A stretch of DNA of 58,457 nt from Xylaria sp. FL1777 (GCA_022578965.1 MU400747.1:1-58457); one strand, 5' to 3'; positions 1 through 13,118 are shown, counted from the first letter of the stretch. Notes: generated from the sequence alone by a model not told the origin. Numbers and translations are program-made.

Positions 1-3000
1 TAAAAATAAAAACAATATTAATAAAATAAAGCAATGCTTTATTAATTGTTTTAAAAATAATATAATTAATAAAAAACTTGCTAAAATTTTTAATACTACT
101 TAAAGTAATTTTACTTTATTAATTAAAACAAGCAAAAGTTAAAAAAACCTTAATAAAAAGCAAAAACTAAAAAATAATTAATATATTTTTTACTTAACTT
201 AGCTATTTTATTAAATAAGCTACCTTATTTTAGCGTACTATTTACACTAAATTTTTATAGCAAAATACTTAAAGGCAATTATAGTAATTTTGAAATAACT
301 TTACTAATATTAGTTATATAGCAATACAATTAGTATTTTTGGAATTTTAACTTAAAAACGAATCTAATAGTATTTTTTATAATTTTGTAGCTATTTTATT
401 AAGGGCTATATTAAAAACCACGCTAAAATTTAGCGTGGTTTGCTATACTGCTGTAAGGAAAATAGCTACAAAATTATAAAAAATACTATTAGATTCGTTT
501 TTAAGTTAGAATTCTAAAAATACTAATTGTATTGCTGTACGACTAATATTAGTAAAGTTATTTAAAGAAAACCATAATAGCTATTAAGTATTTCTATATG
601 CTTAGTAAGTAAGCTAGTATGCTAAGCCTAAGTAGCCTATTTAATAAAGTAGCTAAGTTAATTAAGGAATGCATTATAGTAATTATTATAATTTCTTTTT
701 AGCTAAGCTAGCTAATAGCTATAAATTTACTGTTTTATAAAATTATAGCTATACTAATTATTATATTTTATAATTTTTAATATTTAAGCTAACGCTATAT
801 TAATTATAAAAATAAAACATAATATATAGCATTAATAAAATAAAACTTTAAATAATTAAAAATTGCAAAATAATAGCAAATTTTATAACTACTAGTAATA
901 TATTAAAAGCATAAACATTAATAGCAAATATAATATTAAACTATATTTTTTTAAGTAATATAACTATTAAAAAACGGATTTTTTATAAATAAAAAAGCAT
1001 TTTTGCTATTTTAAATAGTTATAAAGTTATTATACTATTTAAGTTTAAAAAAAGCTTTTTAATATAGTTAATAAAGCGTTTATTTATTAGTATAGCTAGC
1101 AAAAAGTACTATATTATAACTATTAAATAATATAAAAATACTTTAAAAAAACTATAAATTGTTAAATATTAAAACTATTATATAAAAAACTTTTTTAAAC
1201 TATTTAATTACTTTAAATAAAAAACTAATACTATTGCTAAAATAAAGCATTATATTAATATAAATAATAGTTTACTAGTTAAACTATTATTGCAAAAATA
1301 TAGCTTAATATAAAAAAAAGCACTATGTAAATTTATAAAAACATATAAAAATATTTATATTAAAAAAAACATAAAGCTATAAAGTTTATTAGCATTATTA
1401 ACTTTAAAAAAAGCGCTAAATATAACTATTAAGCTTAATAAAAATAATAAATTAATAATATAGCGTTTTTATTATAATTATTATAAAATTAATAAAAAAA
1501 CAAAAAAGCAAGCTTATTTGTTATTTAATATAATAAACTAAATATAGCAAGCTATAAAGCATTAATAGTATACTTTTATTAATTTAAAAAATAAATTTTA
1601 ATATATTATTATATATAAATTATATTATAAAAAAACAGCATTTATTATATTATTTAAGCTATATAAATAAATAGTAATGCTTTTTAAACTTTATAACGCT
1701 TTAATAATGTTTTAAGCATTAATATAAAAAATAATTAAACTTTTTTTATAAATAGCTAGCTAGCTTATTTAATAATATTTATATTTAAGCTAAAATAAAA
1801 AAATAATTATATAAGCACTATTGTTTATTATTTATATAATTAGTTAAATATAGTATAATAATTAATATATTAAAAATACTGCTTTTTATAAATTTTAGTA
1901 TTTTTTTTAGTTTTAATGTTTTTTATAATAATATTAAAACAGATTTAATAAAAGTTATAATAATATAAAAGTAGCTTATATTTAAAACTACTATAAAAAT
2001 AAAAGCATTTATAAATATTATAAGCTATTTTAAGCATTTTATTAAAAACTATTTATTAATTGCTATATTGCTAACTATATTAATAAAAAAACCTAAAAAC
2101 TAAAAAGTAAAATTAAGCATAAAAGCTAAAAACATATAGCAAAAAATTTATAAAACTATTATTATTATGCTAATTATTTAAGCTTTTAATTAAAAGCTTT
2201 TATTTATAATAAATATTAACTTAAGTATATATTATATTAAAGTATATTTAATATAGCTACATTTTTATAAAATAATTATATTTTTGTATTTAATAGTATA
2301 TTTTTTAAAAAAGCTTAAAGTATATTAATTATATTATTTAACATAAAAAAAAAGTTGCTAGTTATAATACTAGCATTTTAATATTAGTAGTACTAAATAA
2401 AAAGCAGAAAAATTATTGTTTATATAAATTATAAGTTTTTTATAATAATAAAAACAAAAATAAAACAACTAGCAAAAATAGTACGTTTTTTAAACGCTAT
2501 TAAATACTTCAGTATAAAAATTATATATAAAATAAGCAAATTAAACGTTTTAATAAACTAGTTATTAAAACTACTAATTATACTAGTTTTTTTATTAATA
2601 AAAGCTAAAGCTAATATAAAATTATTATTAAAAGCTAAAATATAGCTAATAATATTACTATAATATTTTAATATTATAAATTTATAAGCTATTTTTAAAA
2701 ATCTTTGTTTTAAAACTAAATTACTATATAATATAAGTTTAAAATAAATAAAATAGCACTTTATTAAAAAAAATAGCATATTATTTAAGCTAATTAATTA
2801 TAAATAAGCTTTAAAAAACTTTTTATATTTAGTTAATATAGCATTTTAAGCTATAGCGTTTTTAAAAGTGCTTAAAGTATTAAAATTACTATAAAACGCA
2901 AAAAATGCACATATTAATTTAAGGCATATTACTATTAAAAGCTTAATTTAAAAGCTAAATAAGCATTTTTAATACTTAAAAGCTATATTTATTACTTAAT

Positions 3001-4680
3001 AAATTATTATTAAATATAGCTAATATTAGCTAATAAAGCTATTATTAAATAAACTTTTAAACTTATAATTTATTATATTACTTTTATTATTTATATATTA
3101 AGCTATAAACTATATATTTATAACTAATTTTAAGCTATTAATATATATTAAATATACTATTATATAAATTAAAGCAAAAATAATGCTTAATATTAGTTTT
3201 AAAGCAATAAAACTGCTAATTTAATAAATTAGCAAAATGTTTAGTTTTTTTAAAAAATAAATAAGCAATAATACAAGCATATTTATAAGCAAAAAAGCAA
3301 CTAATTAACATAAATGAAATAGTTTTATTATAAAATTAATTATATTTAAAAAACCTAAAAATAATAATAAAATTAAAAAAGCTAATAATAATATTAAGTA
3401 AATTATATTATATAAAAGTTTAATTTATTGTTATTTTAATTTTTAAACTTTATTAAAAATAGCTATTTATATATATAATTAAACTTTAAAGCTTAATAGT
3501 TATAGCAGCTATTTTTTGCTATTTAAAACATAATTACTAAATTAATAACTAGCTATAAAAATTACTAATTATATTAAAAATTTAAAAAAAAAAAAAATTA
3601 AATTTTAGCAATATTTAATATAAAATTATAAAGCATTATTAATATATAACTACTTTAATAGTTTAAAAACATTAAAAAACTAAATTTAAGCTTATTTATA
3701 AAAAAAAAAAAGCTTAATTAAAACTTATAAAACTAGCAATTAAGTTTTATATATTAAATAGTAAACTAATAAGTTTAAACTATATTATAATAGCTTATAA
3801 ATTATTATAAGTTATTATTATAGCAATATATATAAACTATAAAGCTTTAAAAAATAATATTGCTTAATAAATATAATAATAATAATTTGTTTTTAATTTA
3901 TAGCAAAAATAGCTATTTAATAAAAAGTTTATAGTATATTAACAAATATATACTAAAAAAAAATAAACAAAAATTAAAAGCATTAATAATATAAATATTA
4001 AAAAGCATTTATAAATAGCTTTATTTTTATAAATAGCTAAAATAGCTATTTAATAAAAAACGTAATTATAGCTTTTAAGTAATATAAGCTATAATATATA
4101 TTATATAATAATTATTATATAAAAACTTAAAAAGCATAAATTAGCTTTACTTAAATTAATAATATTTATATATAGTTTTTTAATACTATACTTAAAAAAT
4201 ATATTTTTTTTAACATTTACTTTTTTAAGTACAAATTTAACTTTATGTAATAATTATAAAGTTTTAAGCTAGTATTTAAAAAGTATAACCTAGTATTAAT
4301 TTAGCTTTTTTTGCTTTAAATACATTTGCTAGTAAATTTACTATTGCTATATTTATAATAAAACTTTTAAACTTATTAAACTAGCTAACTTAGCTATTTT
4401 TTAAAAATAATACATATATAATAATCTTAATAAAAAACTAGCTATTATAATATGTTTATTACACTAATAAATACTTTTAATTAAGTAAAGTTTATAGCTA
4501 ACTTTTTATACTTAAGTGTGTTTACTAAATATACCTTTAGCTTATATTTAAACATTATAAAAAGCAAGCCTAACTATTGTTTTAATTAATGTTTACAAGG
4601 TATTTTAAACTATTTTATTTTCTATAGGAAATATAAAGGTATAAAAACATATAATAGACTTATACTAAAATAGGTTTAAG
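1..4680. repeat. Left AT-rich, RIP-saturated block
   Basis: The stretch is overwhelmingly A and T, with residual G and C mostly in contexts such as AGC, GCT, ACT and AGT. No open reading frame resembles a protein; the few short ones are low-complexity Ile/Lys/Phe/Asn strings. Composition changes sharply to balanced DNA at about 4,680. This is how old transposon DNA looks in fungi with repeat-induced point mutation. That origin is inferred from composition; no element can be classified inside it except the palindrome listed separately. Confidence 0.85.
184..668. repeat. ~485-bp imperfect palindrome (foldback element)
   Basis: The two halves are reverse complements around a centre near 427. 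The innermost part is a hairpin with 13-nt arms (AAACCACGCTAAA and its complement) around a single base. Further out, 359-403 pairs with 460-506 almost perfectly, and similarity continues through 301-358 against 507-560 and 186-222 against 634-666. Most mismatches between the arms are A/G or C/T, as expected if RIP struck an originally better palindrome. It may be a foldback or MITE-like element, or two inverted copies of one transposon end. No coding sequence is present. Confidence 0.75.
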
Positions 4681-5443
4681 GTAATGCCCCAATATCAAAA
4701 CGTGATGCCGCAAAAACCAAGGCCGTTATTACCTTGCTTACCCGCCCCAAAGGTCGTGGCATAGGCTTAGGTTTAATGATTCTATAACATTGAAACACTT
4801 GCACGCTTTTTTCTTACCGCGCCTTCTAAAGGTTAACATCTGCGAATAGATGAATAAAATAGCCGTCGCGTGGTGATAATCGTTATACTACGGATCCGTA
4901 GTACAGATCGAATCACGCACTAGTACAAGTAAAACTGCGGACTGGTACGCCTAACGCACACAAGAAGGGCGTACCAGTGCGACCGCAGATCAGTCCGAAC
5001 TTAGGAGTACGGTTTTAAACCACGGACTGTTCTATGTTTTCAGTCTGAGGCACCCAAGATAACTATTAGCTCGCATATAGTACTTAGTGCCACATAGCTT
5101 AATCCAACATAAACAAGACCTTTTATTCCGACAGATTTCTACCTTGTTGTTTTACAATAGGAATCATGCATAGGAGCTACGATATCTTTAATACAGGGCA
5201 ACGGGAGCTATTAAATTCCAGCGCCGCATCGCTGGTAAGGTACCTAAGTGATGGTACGCGTTAAACGTGTCACTTGGTCATACTTGAGCAACTAATAATG
5301 CTTCCTTTCTTACTCAAGGTTAAAGTACGCCGGCAGTTCCGACCGCACCACTAACTCGACCGACAGGCTTTGCGTAAAGCGAAGTACGCCGCGACCTCGA
5401 GATGTGCAACCCTGACGTCGTGTGAATATCTATTTTCTGCGCC
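4681..5443. other. Gene-free junction segment with two hairpins
   Basis: Balanced-composition DNA just inside the left AT boundary with no credible reading frame. It contains a perfect 18-bp palindrome at 4886-4903 (TACTACGGATCCGTAGTA). It also contains a hairpin in which 4935-4951 pairs with 4968-4988: ACTGGTACGCC against GGCGTACCAGT, extended by CTGCGG against CCGCAG across a 4-nt bulge. These could be remnants of a transposon end. I recognise no named element. Confidence 0.4.
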
Positions 5444-6490
5444 ATGGATCGCCTCAATGTTTACTTGGGGAAGTTACCTCGGTCTTGGGCACCGAAATCT
5501 GCGGCTGTGCTAGATTGCAAGAAGGCAAATCCCACCAGGTCTACAAGATCTCAACCGAGGGCGGGAAGAGCTACAGCCTTCGGATCCCATAAACGGGAAA
5601 CGGCTGCCCTTATCGCCAAGCGGGGTACGGCGCTGCTTGCAGCTCTCAAAGACGGGCAGCCCAGACTGCTAGTGCCTTTGGTCAGTTACGAATCCGAACA
5701 CTTTTAGATCCTGCAATTCTTGGAGGGGATGCCTCTACAGTCATGGAACTATGTGAATTTGTCTACCAACACGCGCGAAACTTTGCTGGCAGGCTTCAGC
5801 GAGTTCCTGTTCCATGTTTGGACTGCTGCAGTTAGTCCAAGCGTGCCGACATGTAAGGATCAAAAGCCTACGCTAACTAAACGTATTAATACTGATAAAT
5901 ATCACGATAGCTGTGGGTTGCACATATCGTACTTGGCTGGTCGAGGAAGTGGACGGGGGACTCCGGCGCTCGCTCAGTGACTCTGCTGGGGCGACCCGAT
6001 TCATTTCTTCCACCACCGTACCATGATCCGACACATAGTGCCCGACCATGGCAATACGATGACGGCTTTAAAACATGGCGACTTAAATGCGTGGAACGTC
6101 CTGGTAGAGATGAAGCAGGCTTTACGGGGTAAGTTTTTACGCGCTTGTTGCTCCAAATCGCCAACTTACAACTTCCAGTGTGATAGATTGGGATACGCGC
6201 AGCTTCTGCCACTTGCTGCTGCCGTCCAGCACCCTTTGTTCATCGCCGACATTCCCGGGTGGCAAATCGACAACGTGCCTCCCGAAATGATCTTTGATGA
6301 CGATCGGACCGAGCTGGAACGCATTATAGACCGGCTAGCCATGTCGTCTCCCGCTCCCCCAGCATAAGAGATTCCAAACCTACCACGCACCAGCCAGAAG
6401 AAGCAGTTTTTCGAGATGTCGCTTCAGAATATGCGAATCAGCGCCGAATATACTCGTGTCAAGTTAGTTTTAAGCCCCATCAACAAGGCT
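5444..6490 (+). pseudogene. APH-family kinase pseudogene
   Basis: Pieces of a fungal phosphotransferase of the aminoglycoside phosphotransferase/choline-kinase-like fold appear in order on the plus strand. They are an N-terminal lobe (VYKISTEGGKSYSLRIP), a segment reading FLEGMPLQSW, the catalytic-loop motif HGDLNAWNVLV near 6080, the metal-binding VIDW motif near 6185 in another frame, and a C-terminal part reading AAVQHPLFIADIPGW. The pieces lie in different frames. Shifts fall near 5519, 5589, about 5,975 and 6190, there is an in-frame TAG at 5705-5707, and another stop follows at 6364-6366 before related sequence continues. An intron-like segment GTAAGT...CAG lies at 6129-6178. The family is common in Pezizomycotina; the copy here cannot encode a full enzyme as written. 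The start is nominal. Confidence 0.75.
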
Positions 6491-9400
6491 TAAGCACTGC
6501 AGAGCTTGGGCAAGTTCATCAGGTCAAACCTAGACCTACAGTCGGATTCTGGCGTCCTGCCGTTACAAACACGCCTGTGCTGCCTTCCTGAGGACCAGCT
6601 AGCCGCTTATCCATAGCAAACCGGAAAGCAGGTTGTGGATAAGGGCGAATGGGTCGGACAGGATGGAGGAGCGGATGTCCGGAATCTGGGCCTTTATTTA
6701 GCAGCGCGGTTGTAGATCGAGCAGACGAGCAGCGTTCGACAGAGACGGCGCGAGCGGGGGGAGTTGGGTGTTAATACTGCTATGTACGTTAACATTTTTG
6801 CTGTTAGTGTTAGCTGCAAGAGTTGGGTACAGGGACTTAACGGATAAAGACACTAGACTATAATAAGAAAAAGTTGACGCATGGCGCATTTTGGTGCTGG
6901 ACGGGGTAGGGCCTGGTTGCTGGCCGCTTGCACCATGTTAATCTGCGTTGTTTCTAACGATATGCAACCTCCTCACCTGGCAGGGTGAAATAGGACATCC
7001 AGACAGGCAGTACTCGTGGGTCAAAGGCTAGCTGTAGTCGCAATCACCGCCACCTACTTGAGATAGGTGAACTCCTGTAAGAAGCTGCCTAATATACCCT
7101 GTGATCATAGATATGATCATCGGCCAGGGAGTTACCCTCTTGCTATACCAGATCATATGCCCTACTTGGTCGACCTGAATTCTCGCTACCGTTAACATAC
7201 AATCTAGCTGTGCACCAGGGCTTAAAAGTACTCTTGACTCTAGAATTAACAACCCATAGATTGGGGGCTCTGTAGCTATGCACTTAATAGACAGAGCCTC
7301 CCAGACGGCATTTCCTTGATAGAGCTATGTACCCTTGGCACGCAGATTCCTTAGATACAGGCTCCCTGGGCACCGCTTCCACGGAATCCTCGTCCAGGGG
7401 AATCTTAAACGGATCCTTAGTTAGCAGAACCCTGTTTCTAGGCACCCTAAATTATAGGTCCCCTGCTTTGGGCCCCGTATGGCATTGCGTCGACTTATAA
7501 TTTACAACGGTTTTTTGTCCGCCTCCAAAACTATACGGCTGTTCTGCTAGCTTGTTTCCAAAGAACAATCTTACTCTGACTATACGCGCAACAACCGGTG
7601 TCACGCAATACCTGACTAACATTCGCGGTTTCACTACTATTGAGCATTACTGCAAAATATGGGCTCAGGTCCTTTCCAAGTTGACCGGCTGGCGCGTATT
7701 CTAATCAAAGACGAAGCCACGCAATTTTCCGGGGAAAATTGTAACACTTTTTCACGCAGAATAGACACAGTTATTGGACAAAACCTTGCTGCTAGATCAC
7801 ACTGCATGCACAGACAGCCGTGTGATAGATGCGGCGAGGGCCCTGGACGATATTACCAAATGTCCCCAGACCGCTTTGGAATCGAGAATTGCCTACGTAT
7901 AACTATCACAGACGATGAACCATCTCAGGGAGAAGGTGAAAGACGGCCAACTGCAAGGACTATTCGTTTGCAAGGGCGGCCAACGCGATGCCACTATCGC
8001 CATTAATATTTACCTCAGTGCCACAGGACGAACAGACAGGGATGAAGTCCGCGAACTTACGCGCCTTGGCAATATTGACAGATGTGGCTGATAGATTAAT
8101 GTATATTGTATCCTTTTCAATTTGCTATGGCTTCATGACACTGATTTCTAAAAGTAAAAGGACACCCGTCATAGTCCTTGCTCTTAAAGCTCTCGCTGAA
8201 GAAGTGTGTCGTGTCTTTCCGCCTGCGTTGATTGTAGCCTTGGACTAGGTGGCCAAGGATGCTGAGTTGGCTGTTAAATGGGGTTCAGCACATGACCCGG
8301 AGCGAGTACAAGTGGTATCAGCGCAAGTGAAAAAGGATTCTGACTTCATTTGGACATTGGTAAACATCCTCGCTAGTCATGGAGATAATAGCATTCAAAT
8401 ATGGTCTCATTCCCACTCGGGCAGTACCTTGATTGATGGTGGATGCTATGGGTGAAATAGGCCGAGAAGCTGCCGAAAGATAGACGAGTTTGTATTCGCT
8501 GCTGGGGATACTACCTAATTCCTCGGCCCTGAGACTAGCATTGAAAACCCCATGGATCTCAGGAAGAAGCATTCAAGCGATCATGCCTAGCGTTCCTGCC
8601 TAGGGTGGGTGTTTGCCCCGAGATATTCTTAGGAGCAGCGGAGACAACTCCTAGAATTATCGGGAACTGCATGCTCCCAACAATTACTGGATTTGAACAT
8701 TTTCTTGGCATATAAACTGGCTGCGTACTTTACGAATAGACCCGGCCTCCTCAAGCTCGTCTGTGTGGTGCTCAATTTGCCTCTTGTACCCTTTCCAACC
8801 CCACTTCTCTACTGGTAGCAGCCATCGCAACCCGGCCCCGCGACTGGTACATCGGAGGGAGATTTGGAGAGACCGCCGCTCCATATCAGGATGACTGAGC
8901 ACTGGTGTGTGTCCAAGGATGGATGCAGTTGCAATAGCACATTTTGCAGGCCGCTGCACTACTCAGATACCAGCTTGCGAGTCCGAAGCCTGGCACAGTG
9001 CTGCAATTCGTATAGCGACCAGTGCGCATTGCACAGCGTTCGACAGAGCCGCAATGATGGTCTAGCTGAATGCTATGCTACTCCGAGATCTATTCAGCGT
9101 CCGGGATGTATGCGATGGTTCGACCGAGATTCCGCAATGGTTCTCCATCTTGAGGCGGGATCATGCTCGTCTGGCATAGATGCCGATGCTGTTGACAATA
9201 TTGCGTTTGCTTGCTATCAGTCCCGTCACTACACGTTCGATGATCGGAACTTTGATTTCAAATGCCCTGGCTATGAGCTTTCATTCTCGTTTAAGTGGCG
9301 TCTTGCAGCATGTTGAAAGCGATGCTTGTGTGTCCCGTTGGCTGGATCATACCTCCCGCGTGTCGTGGCCTTGTTTCAAAAACCATGACTCGTTCTGAGG

Positions 9401-9899
9401 CCCCAGTTCGTCGAAAGCGGAGGCTAGAAAATAGGGTATGCCCCATTACGTTAGCTGTAACTATGAAGGGCCGACCACAGAACACAATTGCTGTCACAAG
9501 TGCCCTCTTCACCACGCCTCACTCTTTTTCCCTGTTGCCAAAGACAAATTGGTGCTGGTCAATATCGGCTCATTATAACGATCAATATGCGAGAGTCCCA
9601 GGCATGAGCCACGCGGACGAGGTCGGCAACCTGCACGCCGACGGAAATGCCCGCGCGGTGCCGAACTGAAATACGCCCTGGGAAAATAGTAGTGCGTATA
9701 GTACCGCTATTACCGCCACTGTCATGCTGGAGTGGTAGTCATCGATTGAGCTCCCATTCGAGTAGATACTGTATATTCTCAGGTTTGTGGCACTGTTTCC
9801 TTGTATGCACCCTTGGCTGAGGTGTTGATTTCTGTGAGTGGCACACGACGGAGGAAACACGTATCATTGACTGATGAGTGCAACGCTCCTTGGAATATG
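6491..9899. other. Degraded or unassigned DNA, no intact gene
   Basis: About 3.4 kb of balanced composition without an intact gene. From 7650 to about 8090 the plus strand has coding-like character split over frames: one frame reads through KDEATQFSGEN and LAARSH, and another continues as ARALDDITKCPQTALESR and LQGLFVCKGGQRDATIAIN. This suggests a frameshifted relic that I cannot assign to a family. Reading frames of 60-150 codons between 8240 and 9860 overlap on both strands and show no recognisable motif. Together with the two flanking pseudogenes it looks like decayed mobile or accessory DNA. Confidence 0.35.
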
Positions 9900-12179
9900 T
9901 TGTAATTGGTGTCTGTCTAGAATCTGACTACCGAGGAGGCTTTAGTCTAACGCCATGCACTGTCTCTACATGATTCTTGAAGTGGTTCAGATTCTCGAAC
10001 ATTGCGTACACTGCATCAGCAATGGGAAAGGATCCGGGGCGGGCGACTCCTGTTTGATGGGGATATTAGGCTCCGTTTCCGGAAGCACTCTCCTGGGTCG
10101 CTTCGCTGTCTCCCTACGGCGACAAAGCCTGACCATCAGATCAGCGGCCTGGATCTGGAGGCCGTCAAATTGATCCCCGTCTCCGTCCTCAGCTTGCTGG
10201 CAGAGAAGTTTGGCCAGTTGTTCCCGTTCCGGGATGGCAAGATCAATGGCCGGCTCAATGTACTCCTCCTCTTCCTCGCCCCTGCCTCGGCCTTCAACAT
10301 CCCAGGTTGGACGGTTGTAAAAGTAATACTTGCGGTATTCGTCCTGGACCTCCCTCTTGCGCTTCGCCCGCCTGTTTCGAATATCTATGCTCAGTGTTCG
10401 GAGCTCTTCCTCGTCATCCCGGCTGTTGATCTAGTATTGGCCAGCCTTGAGTGCGGCCTGTCGGCTCTCCAGCTCTGTGACATTTTCGTCAGGCGGCATG
10501 TTTCTCCAGACGTCGTTAAGAACCATGTCCTTCCTCGCTCGAAGGTCGCGCGTGAGATCGATGTGAGTTAGTAATGCGATTAACATGTCCTCGCTCGGTT
10601 CATCCAGAATCACACTTTGAAGGTGGAACTGGACTTTCTCGTTAATGTAAGCATTATTAAAGGAAGCCTATTTTAGATCGTAGCGCATCATTTGATTGCG
10701 GACGGCATCGGGCGCCTTGCCGAGAACCAAACATTAATACAGGGCGATGCATGTGATGACGTAGGTATACCATTCGCAGCGTTTGCAGCCCCTCGACGCT
10801 AAGCCTTCGACTCTATGGGCCTTTCGCAGCCATAGTCCAAAGGCTGCCGCGCCATGTCATCCCCCAGCTTGTGGTAGGGTCGTGCAGTGCTATCAGAGAG
10901 TTTCGTTCCATCGAACCGGCGAAAAATAGGCCTCTTCAGCAGCTTCCGTTCTTAGCGAAGTAGCATGCACTTGACCGCGCAGGAGGTCTTAGTTGCGAAA
11001 ACACGCGCAGCCCTGGTCAGGTTTGATGCGGCGAACGCGCCATCGTCCAGTGCGAGGCTAACAATGACAAGTATGAGGCATAGAATCAGCTTTCTCGTCA
11101 TCATGAAGCAAAAGATGGTCCTGTAAACGTTATTATGTGGTGCAGAAGGGGTAGGACAGTGGCTCACGTACGGTCTGGGTTTGTTATCCGCGTCCTAGTA
11201 GTGTATGAACTTGATGGCCATCGCGAAAACGTCCCTGTCGGTTTCCGGGTGACGCACGACCATCAATGAGACATTTTCATAACAGAGCGCCTTTGGCCGC
11301 CCGCGGCCGACAGTCTCCATTGACAAGATCTCTTCAAGCACTCGATTGCTATCCTCGGCATCCCCTTCATCTAGCGACGCACCGTCTGGTTCGGAGCCGA
11401 ATGATTCCTCCCAGCTGCCATCCTTAGGCTTCTGCTTCTCATTGTCCACGAATTCCGCCAGCCGAGCTACCGTGCAGCAAGACTGATGTAGCACCCAGCC
11501 AACTGTATACGGTGTCGTTCACCGGTGAACACACCAGTGTCGTACGCGATATTGAAAATGAGCAAAGCAAACAGGTCGCCCGAGTCGCCAACATCCTTCC
11601 CGCTGCTGTTGGGCGCTCACAGTTGGAAGTAAGACACCAGAACGGTATCGTGCCACTGGACCTGTTCGTCAGCCGACATATTCACGCCGGTTTGAGGACG
11701 GCTATACCTTGAGAACCTCCCTGCTGTCATTCCTGTCCATGTATTGGCCCGGGACGTGATCTTGTAGGTGTCGCACAGGACATCTCTCCACTCGCCGCCA
11801 ATCTCGGCCGACTTGCAGTACCTATTTCAGGCCCAGTAATAGCCACGTCCCACGTCCCACGTCCCACTTCCAGTCCACACAACAAGCGGGCGGGTTACCG
11901 GGTGGGCTACCTCTTCCATTTCTTTATAATGCCAGCAATGTTGACCTTGGTCCCGTCGGCATGATCTGGCTGGAGGAATCGCACTTCTTAGAGCTGTTCA
12001 CGAAGCGTTACACGCTGCACAGCAGCCAGCTGCCTTGGTCGCTTTGCGATGCGTTTCTCAGCTTCCTGCTGCCTGAAGCGTTGGATGAAGTCAGCGTGGT
12101 GAGCAGTCTTATGTCATGAGACGCGCAAACCTGGAGGGAACATCGGCGAGGAGAAGACGGGAGCAATGAAGCGCGCCAT
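9900..12179 (-). pseudogene. DUF3435 (captain-like tyrosine recombinase) pseudogene
   Basis: The minus strand carries collinear pieces of the large fungal DUF3435 family, often annotated FluG-domain protein and related to Starship captain recombinases. They are an N-terminal stretch near 12,060 with RFRQQEAEKRIAKRPRQL, DGTKVNIAGIIKKWKR near 11,950, RGRPKALCYENVSLMVVRHP at about 11,260, then TRKLILCLILVIVSLALDDG, then EDMLIALLTHIDLTRDLRA and VWRNMPPDENV at 10,470-10,610. Further on are YYFYNRPTWDVEGRGR and a C-terminal zinc-finger relic (CTQC, then NHFKNHV). A genuine-looking intron splices near 11,170. Lesions include TAA at 11988-11990, TAG at 11195-11197 and several frameshifts, so no full protein can be made. 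The putative ATG is at 12,179. Family assignment is by remembered consensus; whether this was a true captain is inference. Confidence 0.75.
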
Positions 12180-12194
12180 TTTGATCTAGGTAAG

Positions 12195-12284
12195 TGTCAG
12201 ATATAAGCCATAAAGCACAATGACCAAATAATTGACTGGTCACGCCAATCTTTGGGCGCAGTGGTATAGGTAGTATATCTGACA
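12195..12284. repeat. 90-bp inverted-repeat segment upstream of the DUF3435 relic
   Basis: It begins with TGTCAGATATAAG and ends with TATATCTGACA, an 11-bp perfect inverted repeat 16-105 bp upstream of the putative DUF3435 ATG. The first 13 bases are the same as the terminus of the MITE at 19,053. It also contains an inner inverted repeat, TGACCA...TGGTCA. It could be a tiny MITE derivative or a recombinase-associated terminus. Confidence 0.5.
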
Positions 12285-13118
12285 GTAAGAAGCAGTTGTG
12301 TGGTGTAGGAAGAGGAACGAGAACACGGTTCCCGGTTTAGGGACACTCCAGTTTAAGCGCCGTCTGTCAGCGCTACGTGCGGCTGTGTTAGGCGCCTAGA
12401 CCCGCTGCAAGCGGGGTCGGAAAAGTACTACCTACATGTACAATCCTCCCCCCCTGTACAGTCAAACGCCACAAGTACTCGCGCCGCGCGAGGCTAACGG
12501 GAATGCTCCACTGGAGGTTGTTCCGCGCAAGTCACTATGGGTGATTGCACGGCGGGTCCACAGGTTAGCGTGTGTGAAATAGGTGTAGCTCTTTGCAGAG
12601 GTACTTGCCCCATTTTGATTTTACTGGGCACCAACCCTGTAGGTACCGCCGTGGCACTTCTGTCCCGCACTGTGCATGGGACCAACTATACCCTATCTTC
12701 TGAGAAAATAATCAGCTTAAGGAAAAAGAGAAAAGAAAAAAAAAAGAAACTACTCCGTACATCTTTGACAGTAATATATAGACAATTGTATGGTGTTTGC
12801 ATAACTCGCCCATGGCAACCATTCACCACACACTCAATGGGATTACATATAATGGGACAATGGGGATATGCACTGACCACTAAGTGAGTGCCCTTCTATT
12901 GGGGTACGTAACAAACACTCCAGCGCAGCCACAGCTCCAGCCGCAGGCAAGCCACAGGCTGTCACAGAGGCTGCCGAAAATGGAAAAACAATACAACTAC
13001 AGAAGTACAGAAGTGCTCTCAACACAACTACGTGGCTAGAGATATAGCGTTAAATCTGACAAGTTGACCTCGTTGCGACGCGCTAGAATATCGTCAACCC
13101 TATCCCAGCTACTTGTCC
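12285..13118. other. Intergenic, no gene seen
   Basis: Sequence between the DUF3435 relic and the MFS relic. It holds a bulged GC hairpin (CCCGCT pairing with AGCGGG at 12401-12415) and an A-rich run at 12,720-12,750. Reading frames here are short, overlap antisense and show no family motif. Confidence 0.4.

Noticed and set aside
2558..2779. Hydrophobic frames in the AT blocks (also at 41197, 45538, 49675, 52514)
   Set aside because: Low-complexity Ile/Leu/Phe/Lys products expected from AT-saturated DNA.
8864..9316. 150-codon cysteine-containing frame
   Set aside because: No signal peptide, domain or splice pattern; overlapping frames on both strands are equally long, so it is most likely a chance frame in degraded DNA.
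10002..10571. 189-codon plus-strand open frame
   Set aside because: It is antisense to the DUF3435 C-terminal region, whose minus-strand reading matches the family consensus piece by piece.
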